29,953 nt of DNA, taken from assembly GCA_963575745.1 (NCBI GenBank), contig CAUYUJ010017662.1:198872-228824 (forward strand), in the 5' to 3' direction. The translations under genes and the position numbers were made by a program. Below the pieces are notes generated by a model. It saw only the letters and a program-made list of their open reading frames with translations, did no database searches and was not told the DNA's origin. This document shows positions 18,640-27,369 of the stretch, piece by piece; positions within the stretch are counted from its first letter, which is position 1, and every line of letters begins with the position of its first letter. This stretch comes from Prorocentrum cordatum. Its lineage: Eukaryota; Sar; Dinophyceae; Prorocentrales; Prorocentraceae.

Positions 18640-19230
18640 CGAGCGTTGGTTCCAACGTCGCCCTCGGGACCCAGAAGCCAACTACATCAAGTTCCAAACC
18701 TGGCCCAGAGACCAGCCGCTTACCATAGCACCAGGCAGTGCGATTTTCTCTTATGGGGCAGGCTGCGAGGGACGGTACAGTGACCTCCGAGTTGCCCCTT
18801 GGTCTGTCGTAGTTCAAAATGCGAACGGAGAACGTATCTCCTCGATTTCAAGCATTGTGCCGTTGAGTGAGGCCCCAGAACAGATCGCCTTCATGTTGTC
18901 GCGGCATGCTTTGGTTGCTGGCCCCACGTCTTAATTTGTTGACTGTAAAGGCACGGTAGGATGCTTGAAAGACCTGATCAGCGCCCGTGGACTCAAGAAT
19001 CCCAGAGCCCACTGGTGGAGCGAAATTGGAGACCGCCTGGAGTCTGTGACTGTTGTCAAAGTGAAGTCTCACACGACGGTGGCCCAACTGCTAGACGGTA
19101 GGATCACATACCACCAGCGTCGAGGCAATGAATGGGCTGACGGCCTGGCCAAAGAGGCTGCCCAACCTTTTAGGGTTCGGCCCGATGTTCGTCAATGTTT
19201 GGCTGGTTGCCAAGAGCTTTCGCGTCGGAC
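18640..19230 (+). pseudogene. Element B RNase H
   Basis: One frame, interrupted by a TAA at 18932-18934. AIFSYGAGCEGRYSD, then VAPWSVV, is the first strand, where TDGS is expected; the catalytic Asp is replaced by Tyr. EAPEQIAFMLSRHAL contains the helix Glu. FVDCKGTVG follows the stop (second Asp). KVKSHTTVAQLLDG and RRGNEWADGLAKEAA give the His and last Asp regions. The loss of the first Asp and the stop imply an inactive copy. Its position after the RT is the common LINE arrangement, in contrast to element A. Confidence 0.75.
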
Positions 19231-20078
19231 GTGTGTGTGTGTGTGCGTGTTCGGCGTCGATGGAAGCGGAGCTCTCGGACCTCATCAAAGCTGACCATCT
19301 TGACTCAATTTGGATGAAGACAATCCTGCTGGATCCTGTTCCCGAAATGGACATCATCCCCGACGCGTCCGAGGCAAGTGCTGCGAGTGCGGACCCGAAG
19401 GAGGCTGGAGCTTCCAGAGTGGACCTCGACGCGTGCGAGGAAGCGGCGGTCCCTATCCACTCCCACCCTCCTCCTCAGAGTCGTGAGGATGTGGTCGTCT
19501 CATCGTCCCCTCCTCCTTCTCCTCCTCCTCCTTCTCCTCCTCCTCCTTCTCATCCTCCTCCTGATGAGCACCCCGACCGCCCACGGAGGCAGAGGGGACA
19601 CCAACTCATGGAGCGTGACATCCTTGACCCTCAGGCGAGGGTAAACGAGGATAAGCTGCTTAAACGCATCAGTTGCAGGACGTGTGTCGCTGTTGCTCTG
19701 AAGAAGGGGATGAGGTTCCGCCAGGCGTATAAACTAGCTGGATCCCCAGCCAAGACTATAGTCAGAATTCAAGCGGCTCGAGGGATTGCATCCTTGCGAT
19801 TCGGATCCGAGGCGCCGTCTAGTTTCCTGCCCCGTCAGGCCATCCTTTTGCCTCTCAAGTCGAATGGGCCCCGTGGTTTGAAGCCTGGAGTCAAGGCCTC
19901 ACGAGGCCTTCGGCGAATGTTGCTGGTGGAGGCCTTCTTGGACCGTCCATGTTCCGCCCGCTCACCTGGCTGGCGCATTTTGGTTCATCCTGGGAGGAGG
20001 CGGTGGAACTGGGGCCTGGGTGGAGAACCAGGCCTCTCAGAAGGGCCGCTAGGGTCTCGAGGACCGCCTCCCAGGTAA
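19128..20078 (+). CDS. Possible C-terminal tail of element B polyprotein, acidic/Pro-rich/basic
   Basis: Only the part after the GT repeat (about 19258 on) looks meaningful: MEAELSDLIKADHLDSIW, an acidic Glu/Asp/Ala region, a Pro-Ser run from CCT-rich DNA (19507-19563), then a basic stretch (LLKRISCRTCVAVALKKG, FRQAYKLAGSPAKTIVRI). The upstream 43 codons overlap the RNase H in a wrong frame. No family is recognised. It is likely the element's 3' coding end read in-frame if the GT repeat length were different. A chance frame helped by the CCT tract is the alternative. Confidence 0.35.
   Translation: MNGLTAWPKRLPNLLGFGPMFVNVWLVAKSFRVGRVCVCACSASMEAELSDLIKADHLDSIWMKTILLDPVPEMDIIPDASEASAASADPKEAGASRVDLDACEEAAVPIHSHPPPQSREDVVVSSSPPPSPPPPSPPPPSHPPPDEHPDRPRRQRGHQLMERDILDPQARVNEDKLLKRISCRTCVAVALKKGMRFRQAYKLAGSPAKTIVRIQAARGIASLRFGSEAPSSFLPRQAILLPLKSNGPRGLKPGVKASRGLRRMLLVEAFLDRPCSARSPGWRILVHPGRRRWNWGLGGEPGLSEGPLGSRGPPPR
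19231..19250 (+). repeat. (GT)n microsatellite at end of element B RNase H
   Basis: GTGTGTGTGTGTGTGCGTGT. The RNase H frame ends shortly after it, while a neighbouring frame stays open for 270 codons. Confidence 0.9.
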
Positions 20079-20207
20079 CGGGTAGCCTTGCAACTTCTGT
20101 GGAGCTGACCGCTCCCTTCCGCTGCCGTAGTTTCATTTGCCTGGCAGGGCTTCCTGCCTCCCTGCTCTTGAAATAAGGTCGCTCCTGATTCAGCTGATCG
20201 CAGCGCT

Positions 20208-20330
20208 CCTCCTCCTCCTTCTCCTCCTCCAAAACCTCTTCCGTATCAAGAACCTCTTCCCTGCCGCACCGCCAGACGTGTCGTTCGGGCGGGCCGGGCG
20301 CTTCGCCTGAGAGTTCCTCATCCTTTGCGA
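20208..20330 (+). repeat. Short CCT tract plus conserved flank (composite locus 2)
   Basis: CCTCCTCCTTCTCCTCCTCC (about 20211-20230) is followed by AAGAACCTCTTCCCTGCCGC (20248), ACCGCCAGACGTGT and GGGCCGGGCGCTTCGCCTGA. The last two match 8790-8828 and 21730-21770. Confidence 0.65.
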
Positions 20331-20374
20331 TATCGAAGCCTGGTATTTCCGCGATCTCGCGGGCGGGAGGGCCG

Positions 20375-20900
20375 TGTTCATAATGGAGATCTCGCCATGG
20401 CGCCGCGCACGTTCGTCGTTTACAAACTTCCGACACTTCCACGAATGGCTGGCAGGTCCTTCGACATGGAATTGTCGGGTGGGACTTGCTCCTTGAGGAC
20501 AACTACGGGCGCAAACTGTTCACAAGCTACACGGATGGAGAACAATGCTTCTTCAATGCAGGCCTCCCTGGGGAAAAAAAGACGACTGGCAGCTCCGCCA
20601 CGACTAAGCATAAGCGTGCACAAGAGTGCCGTGCGGAGGCGCGCACAAACACACCGAAACGAACTCGGAGGGAGGGAAGGGAGCGAGGAACATAAACGGG
20701 GAATGGGGCCATCGATGTAGACTTCGTTCGATGTTGTCACCCGGGGCCTCGACCTGCGGACCGTTCACATGGAAGGGCGGTCCTCTTTCGAGGACAGACC
20801 TTTACGGACCCGCTTTGACGGGTCCCTTGCAGCTCGAAGGATGGAGGGCAACTGATTTGAGAAAAGCGGAGCTCCCGCCTGAACTGCGGGCCCAATGGGG
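20375..20900 (+). repeat. Diverged 82-bp-family units (composite locus 2)
   Basis: TTCATAATGGAGATCTCGCC then ATGGCGCCGCGCACGTTCGT (20377-20416) is a clear unit core. Later words AAGGATGGAGGGCAACTGAT (20838 on) match unit starts at 24388 and 24518. The middle is too diverged to divide confidently. Confidence 0.5.
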
Positions 20901-20959
20901 CGCTCCATGCTGTGAAAGGACGGCGCGTCGCAGAGTGAAAATGAATCCTTGCAGGAGCT

Positions 20960-21037
20960 GACGAGGAGAGGGGCTTGGGGCGGCGGGGCGTGTTGCAGCA
21001 TCGTTGCTACATCGTGGGTTTACTCTGGTCGTTCTTC
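20960..21037 (+). repeat. Conserved flank before CCT/CAT tract (composite locus 3)
   Basis: GAGGAGAGGGGCTTGGGGCG, then GTGTTGCAGCATCG, CATCGTGGGTTT and CTCTGGTC. It aligns with 24657-24722 (GAGGACGGGACTTGGGACGG, GTGTCTTGCAGAATCG, CATCTTGGGTTT, ATCTGGTC). Both run straight into a CCT tract. Confidence 0.65.
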
Positions 21038-21101
21038 TCCTCCTCCTCCTTCTCCTCCTCCTCCTGTTCCTCCCCCTCCTCTTCTTATTCCTCCTCCTCC
21101 G

Positions 21102-21178
<77 letters not shown>

Positions 21179-21277
21179 CATCCTCATCCTCATCCTCATC
21201 CTCATCCTCATCCTCATCACCATCATCATCATCATCATCATCATCAGCATCAGCATCAGCATCAGCATCAGCATCAG

Positions 21278-21336
<59 letters not shown>

Positions 21337-21705
21337 CCATTCTCTTCATCTTCTAACTCCTCCCCCTCCTCCTCCCCCTCCGCCTCCTCCTCCTCCTCCT
21401 TCTCCTCCTCCTCCTCCTCCTGCCCACCCGCCCTCCCTCTCTCCCGCCCTCCTGCCCCCTCCCTCCTTCCTCCTCCCCCCCTCCTTCTCCTGCCCCTATG
21501 CAATCTTCCCTTCCCCTCCCTCCCCCTCCCTCCCGATCCTCCTCGTCAAGCTGTTCCTGTTCCTCCTGCGCCTCCTCCTCCTCCACTCCTCGTCCTGCCC
21601 CGGCGCCACTCCTCCCTCGTCCTCCTCGGCATCCCCATCCTCCTCCCCTGCGCCCCAGCCTTACCCCCTCCCCCTCCCCCTCCTCGTCCTCCATTCTTTT
21701 TCCTC
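21038..21705 (+). repeat. CCT / CAT / CCT microsatellite block with hexamer sub-blocks
   Basis: CCT-rich 21038-21100, then CAT repeat 21101-21335, then CCT-rich degenerate sequence to 21705. Within the CAT part a CCTCAT hexamer block (about 21174-21217) and a CAGCAT hexamer block (about 21241-21282) are separated by pure CAT. Stop-free frames on both strands (His, Ile, Ser, Asp or Met runs) are artefacts of the repeat. Confidence 0.95.
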
Positions 21706-21775
21706 ATAGATAACTCCTTTCTGTCACACCACCGGACGTGTCCGTAGGCCGGGCAGGGCGTTTCGCCTAAGCCCT
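21706..21775 (+). repeat. Conserved flank after CCT tract (composite locus 3)
   Basis: ATAGATAACTCCTTTCTGTC, ACACCACCGGACGTGTC and GGGCAGGGCGTTTCGCCTAA, colinear with the flanks at 8766 and 20248. Confidence 0.65.
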
Positions 21776-22200
21776 CGCGAATTATGATCCTGAAACTTGA
21801 GCTGTGCAACATCATCAAGGATGGAACCCAGGTGGTGTTCAAAATGTAGATCTCGCCATGGCGTCGCGCACACTCGTCTTAAAAACTGGAGCAGATTTCC
21901 GGATGGAACCCAGGTGGTTTTCAAAATGTGGTTCTCGCCATAGCGCCGCGTACATTCGTCTTAACAACTTGGGACAGTTTCAAGGATGGGGAACCCGGTG
22001 GTTTTCAAAATGTGGTTTTCGCCTTGGTACCGTGCACATTCGCATTAAAAATTTGGAACAGTTTGAAGGATGGAGCCTAGATGGTTTTTATAATGCGGCT
22101 TTCGCTTTAACACCGCGCACGCTGGTTTCAAAAACTAGGAACCAATTCAAGGATGGAGCCTAGATAAGTTTCAAATTAATGGTTTTCGCCCCAGCGCCGC
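21776..22200 (+). repeat. 82-84-bp tandem array, five units (composite locus 3)
   Basis: GGATGGA/GGATGGG starts at 21819, 21901, 21984, 22068 and 22151 give spacings of 82, 83, 84 and 83. Each unit has GGTTTTCAAAATGTGG, a CTCGCCnTnGCGCCGCGCAC-like core and CGTCTTAAAAA. This is the best-preserved copy of the family in the window. Confidence 0.9.
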
Positions 22201-22204
22201 GAAC

Positions 22205-22390
22205 ATCTACACGACCCAACCCCCATGATCCGATGCATCAAATATGATTCGGCGCGCGTCCGCCCGATCCAACCCTCACCGTCGTACGCAGCAAGTGCGA
22301 ATCTGCTCACATGAACACACACCATCACCCGACGTAAAACCAATTTCTGGCGCACAGCCATGCGACCCAACCCTTACCGCTCTAAGCAAA
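22205..22390 (+). repeat. 52-bp tandem repeat, locus 1
   Basis: CGACCCAACCC (22212), CGATCCAACCCTCACCGTCG (22265) and CGACCCAACCCTTACCG (22363), at about 49-53-base steps. It directly follows the 82-bp array. The same unit occurs at 23.3 kb. Confidence 0.7.
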
Positions 22391-22689
22391 CAAATGCATC
22401 CCCAGGCCGAAAATTCTTCCTCTTGGACTAAAGATATGAGAACATCCATGGGTCCAATTGGATCCCTTTTTGGGGTGTGGGAGAGTTCCGTGAATATTAT
22501 TTCTGTGTTGCGCAGATCCATCCACTTTCCTATGTGTGAAAAACGATGGATCCATTGATTCCCCGGAAATAAATATATAATAATAATTAACATCCGGGAC
22601 CCAAGGGAAATGAGATCCGCGGAGCACCGCAAGTGAAGCATCATGCTATCCACGGAGCTGTGGGTATGCAGACCCATGCTATGATTATA
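22391..22689. other. Spacer with an AT-rich patch, no gene seen
   Basis: AAATAAATATATAATAATAA (from about 22567) stands out in GC-rich surroundings. GATCCATC (22517) and GATGGATC (22549) form a small inverted repeat. No open frame with recognisable content. Confidence 0.45.
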
Positions 22690-22990
22690 CGGGGGAGGAG
22701 GGTCTTCCCAGGATGAAGAGGGAACGGATGAGGTAAGAGGCAAGAGGAGGTGGGAGGAGAACAGAGGGGACGCAGGGGGGGGAGAGAGGAGAAATGATCA
22801 GGGAAGAGGGGGGAGGAGAAAGGAAGAGGAGAAGGAGGAGGAGAAGGAGGAGGAGAAGGAGGATGAGGGAGGAGGGAGGAAAGAGGAGGAGGGCGGACGG
22901 ACGAAGGAGGAAGAAGGTGGCAGGAGGGAGGAGGTGGGAGGAGGAGGGGGGAAGTGGGAGGAGGAGGAAAGGAAGGGATGAGGGAGGGCG
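22690..22990 (+). repeat. GGA-rich purine tract
   Basis: About 300 bases of GGA/GAG/AGG words with almost no pyrimidines on the plus strand. Most other long trinucleotide tracts in the window are pyrimidine-rich on this strand. Open frames here are Arg/Glu/Gly or Pro/Ser low complexity. Confidence 0.9.
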
Positions 22991-23022
22991 AGGACACACA
23001 AGCAAAGTGTCCAAGTCGGAAA

Positions 23023-23162
23023 CTCGAGCGCCACAGCGGGCCCGGCCACCTCCCTTCACTTCTCCCATAACATGTGGTTGCTCGAGCGCCACCGCGGGCC
23101 TGGCCATCTCCCGAAAGTCCTCCCATTTGCTCGAACGCCACAGCGGGCCCGGCCAACTCCCG
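23023..23162 (+). repeat. 49-58-bp direct repeat, three copies
   Basis: CTCGAGCGCCACAGCGGGCC then CGGCCACCTCCC at 23023, with near copies at 23081 and 23130. Confidence 0.85.
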
Positions 23163-23274
23163 CATTTCCAACCATAACATATCTACCCCACCTCGAAGAG
23201 AGCGCTACATGTATCCGCTCACCTGAACGGCGCGTCGCTTCCGACATGTGGGGCTCGAGAAGAAAATCTCTCGG

Positions 23275-23480
23275 CCTGCGGAAGTTTGCGGTGCACATCC
23301 ATCCGACCCAATCCCCACCATCCTACGCAAAACATACAATTCGGGTTATACCCATACGACCCAAGTTCCATCATCCGATGTAAAGGTACGATCCGGTACA
23401 CATACGTCCGACCCAACCCTCACCATCCGACGCACATTCGCCGACGCATCCTTCACAATCCTACGCGAAATAAAACACAG
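23275..23480 (+). repeat. 52-bp tandem repeat, locus 2
   Basis: CGACCCA at 23304, 23357 and 23409 (spacing 53 and 52), with a weaker unit near 23450. The core is CGACCCAACCCTCACCATCC then GACGCA, the same family as 22205-22390. Confidence 0.75.
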
Positions 23481-23890
23481 TTCAGCGCGAATCAGCCGAA
23501 CTTCAGCATTGACCCCCCTTGCCCGAAAACGAGCCCCTGGGCACAAAAGGCATAAAACAAACAATCAAACTATACCTACTACGCATACATTGCGGGAACC
23601 CCTCGCCGATTCCGATGTGGGACCCAAGCGCCCCCCAGGCTGCCCCAGGCGCTCCCAGATGCTCCAAGACGTTCCCAGGCGCTCGCAGACGCTACAGTCC
23701 CTTCACAAGCGCGCACAGGCTAGCCGTCGCAACCAGCAGCAACAGCATCCACATCCTCATCTTTATCGCCCTAGTCGCCGCAGGAGGCCTCAAAGGGCAG
23801 ATGAATTCACATAGCGCTGAAGCGTAGACCACAAACGGTTTTCACACAGGGGCTCTCACTCTGCTGGCACCACACATCATCGTTTTTCAT
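23481..23890. other. Spacer with a 10-bp periodic patch
   Basis: CCCAGGCGCT, CCCAGATGCT, CCAAGACGTT, CCCAGGCGCT and CGCAGACGCT follow in 10-base steps at about 23643-23693. No gene recognised in the rest. Confidence 0.5.
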
Positions 23891-23975
23891 AAGACAAATA
23901 AAGGGTGGGCCATTTTCAAAAATGAGCTCTCGCCCTGGCGCAGCGCATGCTGGGTTTCCAAATTGTCCTTAGATG
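23891..23975 (+). repeat. Single 82-bp-family unit
   Basis: CATTTTCAAAAATGAGCTCT then CGCCCTGGCGCAGCGCATGC matches the unit core seen at 21.8-22.2 kb. Confidence 0.65.
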
Positions 23976-24290
23976 CGCGAGTTGACGGCGAGTCCTTTCC
24001 AAGAAGGTGGGATGGCACTGGACAAGAAACCCTTAGATAATGATTTCTCAAGTTCTAGAAGCTGGTCGAACTCAGATCGTGGATCGGCCATGGATATCAC
24101 CGCGGCCCTCATCAGATAAGGCATCCTCCAGGGTCTGCAGCCTCACGGGCACCCTCCTTAACGAACGCCCCCACCGTATTGGGGTCTTTCCTTGGCCTCG
24201 CACATGTTCGAATACACATTCCACCATCTACACTCACGTGACACTTCCTCGACCTCTACGACCCGGCGACCAAAATTATGATACAGTTAG
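23976..24290. other. Spacer, no gene seen
   Basis: Mixed composition. The one open frame (24040-24318 plus, 92 codons) has no recognisable motif. Confidence 0.4.
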
Positions 24291-24575
24291 CGCGGATGGT
24301 GAGCAGCTCTTCTTCTGAAACAAGGCTCTCGCGTGAGACTTCCGCGAAACATACGTCCACGACCTTTACATCATGCAACGCTTACACGGATGGAGGGCAT
24401 GCTCTTCTCGAAATCCGGTTATCATTGGGCCTCCTTGGGGGGCTCTCGCGTGGGACCTCCGCGGAGGACCTCCGCGGAGCGTACGTCCATTACTTTGAGA
24501 TCCTGCAAGACTTAGACGGATGGAGGGCACGTACTTCTCAAAATGGGGTTACCCTGGGCGTCCTCCCAGTGGAAG
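24290..24575 (+). repeat. 82-bp-family units, diverged and enlarged (composite locus 4)
   Basis: CGGATGG starts at 24293, 24387 and 24517, each followed by an ACTTCTC/CTTCTTCTGAAA box and CTCTCGCGTG plus TACGTCCA. Spacing is 94 and 130 bases. The last interval includes a duplicated GACCTCCGCGGA word (24454-24477), whose core CCTCCGCGGAGG is a palindrome. Confidence 0.6.
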
Positions 24576-24654
24576 GAGGATCCTTTACAACAGGCACCCC
24601 CGTCTGACTGGCGGACCGACAGCCGCTCGTGGAAAGGATTACTTGTATGGAATT

Positions 24655-24800
24655 ATGAGGACGGGACTTGGGACGGGAGGGTGTCTTGCAGAATCGGTTG
24701 ATGCATCTTGGGTTTCATCTGGTCCTCCTTCTCCTCTTCTTCCTCTCCCTCCTCCTCCTCCTCCTCCTCCTCCTCGTCCTCCTCCTCCCCCCCTTCTCCT
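24655..24800 (+). repeat. Conserved flank and CCT tract (composite locus 4)
   Basis: GTGTCTTGCAGAATCG, CATCTTGGGTTT and ATCTGGTC match 20990-21030 and lead into CCT/CTC repeat at 24722-24800. Confidence 0.65.
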
Positions 24801-24950
24801 CGAGAACGGGGGATTGCGGAGCCTCTCGGGGTTCGGGGCGCTCGAGCGAGGCTTTCGCACCGACTTCAAGCGTGCGTCTTTGAATGCGATTGTGGCGGTG
24901 CGCACGCATGATCTGCCTGCTCTCTCGCATCTTTCTCATAGTCCTCTTCC

Positions 24951-24981
<31 letters not shown>

Positions 24982-25109
24982 CTTCCCTGCACCCGCTTTG
25001 CTCCTGTTTTTTTTGCACCACCCTCCCGAAAAAAATGGGCTGCGTCTTTCTTGTGTTGTCATTTCTGTTGCTTTTAATGAACAACTAATATTCCGCCTCC
25101 TCCTATCCG
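24801..25109. other. Spacer containing a (TC)14 tract
   Basis: (TC)14 lies at 24954-24981. It also holds T8 (about 25007-25014) and A6 runs. No recognisable gene. Confidence 0.6.
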
Positions 25110-27050
25110 TCCGCCTTTCCCCTCTGGAGCACCCCAAGTCTTCGTAGGGCCCAATTTGGGTACGCCGGACGCCAGGACGGTAAGAAACGAAAAACTGCTC
25201 CCCCGCATTCTCCTCTCCCTGCGCCGTCGCCCTCTAGAGCACCCAGGAGCTTGGTAGGGCCCAGTCGCACTGTCTAAAACATTAGGTTGCAACCATGGGC
25301 GCTCTGGAGATTCCGAGAACCCTGCGAAACCTTCTAGAATATTTTGTCTAGGATCCACCACAGCCCTCTGGCGCCCCTGGCGTATGTCCCCAACCTCTAG
25401 GACTCGAGAGCCCACGGGGGCACCCGAGAGGCTGTTGGATGTTTCCTGGAACCTGAGAAGAGTTGAAGTTCTCCGATGCAGACAAAACCATCTCTGAGCC
25501 TTCTGGAAGCGCATCAGAGCCACCGAGGGCAATGGAGTGCACCCGAATGCCCTCCGGATCTGTATTAGACCCCCTCTAAGGCATTCTAGAAACCCTCTGC
25601 ACTTCCCTGGAACATTCTAGAACCCACCACAGCCCTCTGGCGCCCCTTGCCAAACCTTTAGAACTCTCGAAAGTCCACGGGGGGCACCCGACAGGCTTTT
25701 GGATGCCCCCTAAAACCGATAGAGGATTTGAAAGTTCTCCAATTCAGGCAAAACTGTGTCACAGCATTCTTGGGCCGCATCGAACGGCCCTGGCGGCATT
25801 CGAGAGCACCCGAATGCCATCTGGATATGTCTAGAGCGCCCTAGGGCATTTCAGATTCCTGTCGCTGCCTCTTGGATAGTGCTGGAAACCTTCTGTGAGC
25901 TGTCTAGAGACCCTCAGATTCTCGAAACCATTGTCGTGTTTTGCGGGGCCCTCGATCACTCGAGCCTTCGAAATCATCATCAAGAACTATGAAGCTCTCT
26001 ACCGCATGATCAAGGCTTCTGGAGCGCTCTGGAGCCTTCTACTAGACCACCCTTAAGCGCCCCTGAGGCAGAACATTCCAGAAGTCTCCCAGAGCACCCA
26101 AGAACGATAGGAAGCCCTCCAGCCCATGCTCAAATCTTCTGTTGCAAGCAGGAACCTCCCAGAGCCTTTCCAAGTCTTCCAGAACATTCAAACAATCCAA
26201 TAGAGCCCTATGGTGCCCCCGAAAGCATGTCTCAACCATTTGGGGCCTTTCTGGAAAAACTCGAAAGAAGTCCCCTGCCGCATCCCGCTATAGCCCTCTC
26301 GGAGGGTGTTCGACACCCCCTGAAGCATACTAACATCGCCAGGGCCGTTGAGAGCCACGCAAACCCCTCGAGAACACTCGAGCCCTCTGGATCCGTGTGA
26401 AGCCCTCAAGACCATCTGAGAATCCGCTACAGCCTTCTGGAGCATCCTAGAGCTGCCTAGAACCCTTTGTCTTCGGGCGTTCGACTGAGTTATGGTGCCC
26501 TCTTGAGCCCTCAGGGGCACCCGAGTCGCACATATCTTTCTCACGCGTTCTGAAGCCCACGCGCGGCGTTCGCATACCTTCGGGAGCCTTCTGGAGCCCA
26601 AGAGGGCACTCAGGAGCATGTTGACAAAACCTGCTTGATACCTTTACAGCAGTTAAGAGCCCGCTGAAGCAATCCACTCATCGCCTAGTACCCTCAAAAC
26701 ACCCACTCCCCAAGCCTCTTGGAACCCTCTGGAACGAACATGTGCATAACACCATCCTCCAAATTCAACCCTACACTGTCTTTGAAGCACCCCACGCCTT
26801 CCCGATCACCCCAGGGCACTGGAGACAGTCTGGATCCATGGGGCGCCCGCCTGAGCTCTGAGCTCCCTGGGGCGCCCTATACATTATGAAACCGGCATGG
26901 CGGTCTACAACTTTCGTTTGTTGTAGAACACTCGAGAATCATCGAGAGCACAATGGCGCAATATCAAGCCCTCTAAGCCCCGTTGCAACCATCAAAACAC
27001 TTGCAGAAGTGTGCAGAAGCGTTTCTACACCAATCTAGAAGCGCACTACA
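25110..27050. repeat. Old degenerate repeat field rich in TCTAGA and CTCTGGAGC words
   Basis: About 1.9 kb where CTAGAA/TCTAGA, CCCTCTGGAGC, GAGCCTTCTGGAGC and CCCGAATGCC-like words recur at irregular intervals of about 20-60 bases. A roughly 110-base repeat (CCCTCTGGAGCACCCC at 25120, CCCTCTAGAGCACCCAGG at 25230, each followed by GTAGGGCCCA) and a 269-base duplication are the clearest sub-structures. No open frame shows a domain, and long frames such as 26188-26619 minus have repeat-like composition. Confidence 0.6.
25330..25870 (+). repeat. 269-bp tandem duplication, two diverged copies
   Basis: CCACCACAGCCCTCTGGCGC at 25355 recurs at 25624. Further paired words are CCACGGGGGCACCCGAGAGG / CACGGGGGGCACCCGACAGG, GTTCTCCGATGCAGACAAAA / GTTCTCCAATTCAGGCAAAA and GCACCCGAATGCCnTC. 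The order is kept throughout. Confidence 0.85.
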
Positions 27051-27084
27051 TTCAGGGGGGCAGAATAATAGCGTGGCTTATAGG

Positions 27085-27360
27085 GGCGAGGAGACAGAAG
27101 AGAGAGAGAGAGAGAAAGAGACAAAAAAAAGAGGAGGGCAGAGAAAGAGACGATAACGACAATGATGAAAAGAACGGAAAAGAGAGGGAAGGGAGGACGG
27201 GCGGGCGGAGGGGAGAGAGGGAAGGGAGGACGGGGGGGGGCGCCGCGGGCGGGGAGCGGGCAAAAGACGGAGGCGGGGGGAGGCAGCGACGAGCAGGGCG
27301 CGCCGTACGGGGAACGGGGAGGGGGGGCTGCTGCGCTGCGGAGCATGCGGTCCCAGCGGG
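27085..27360 (+). repeat. Purine-rich GA/GGGA tract
   Basis: GAGA repeat near 27100, A8 at 27123-27130, then GGGA/GGCGG-rich sequence to about 27345. Immediately afterwards the same strand becomes CCT-rich. Confidence 0.8.
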
Positions 27361-27369
27361 CGCTCCGCA

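Larger units (their letters stand above)
12510..20078 (+). mobile_element. Element B: decayed non-LTR retroelement, ORF1-EEP-RT-RNase H
   Basis: Domain remnants occur in the usual LINE order on the plus strand: ORF1 12697-13797, EEP about 15480-16200, RT about 16540-18300, RNase H about 18640-19200, then a Pro-rich tail. The stretch 13800-15400 holds a foldback repeat, a minisatellite and unassigned sequence and is probably an insertion or expansion. The 5' end coincides with a spliced-leader remnant. That ORF1 and the 15.5-19.3 kb domains belong to one copy is an inference from order and strand. Confidence 0.55.

Noticed and set aside
20802-21747. Long Asp-, His- and Ser-rich open frames on both strands
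   Set aside because: All are translations of the CAT/CCT microsatellite; several frames are open at once with no other content.
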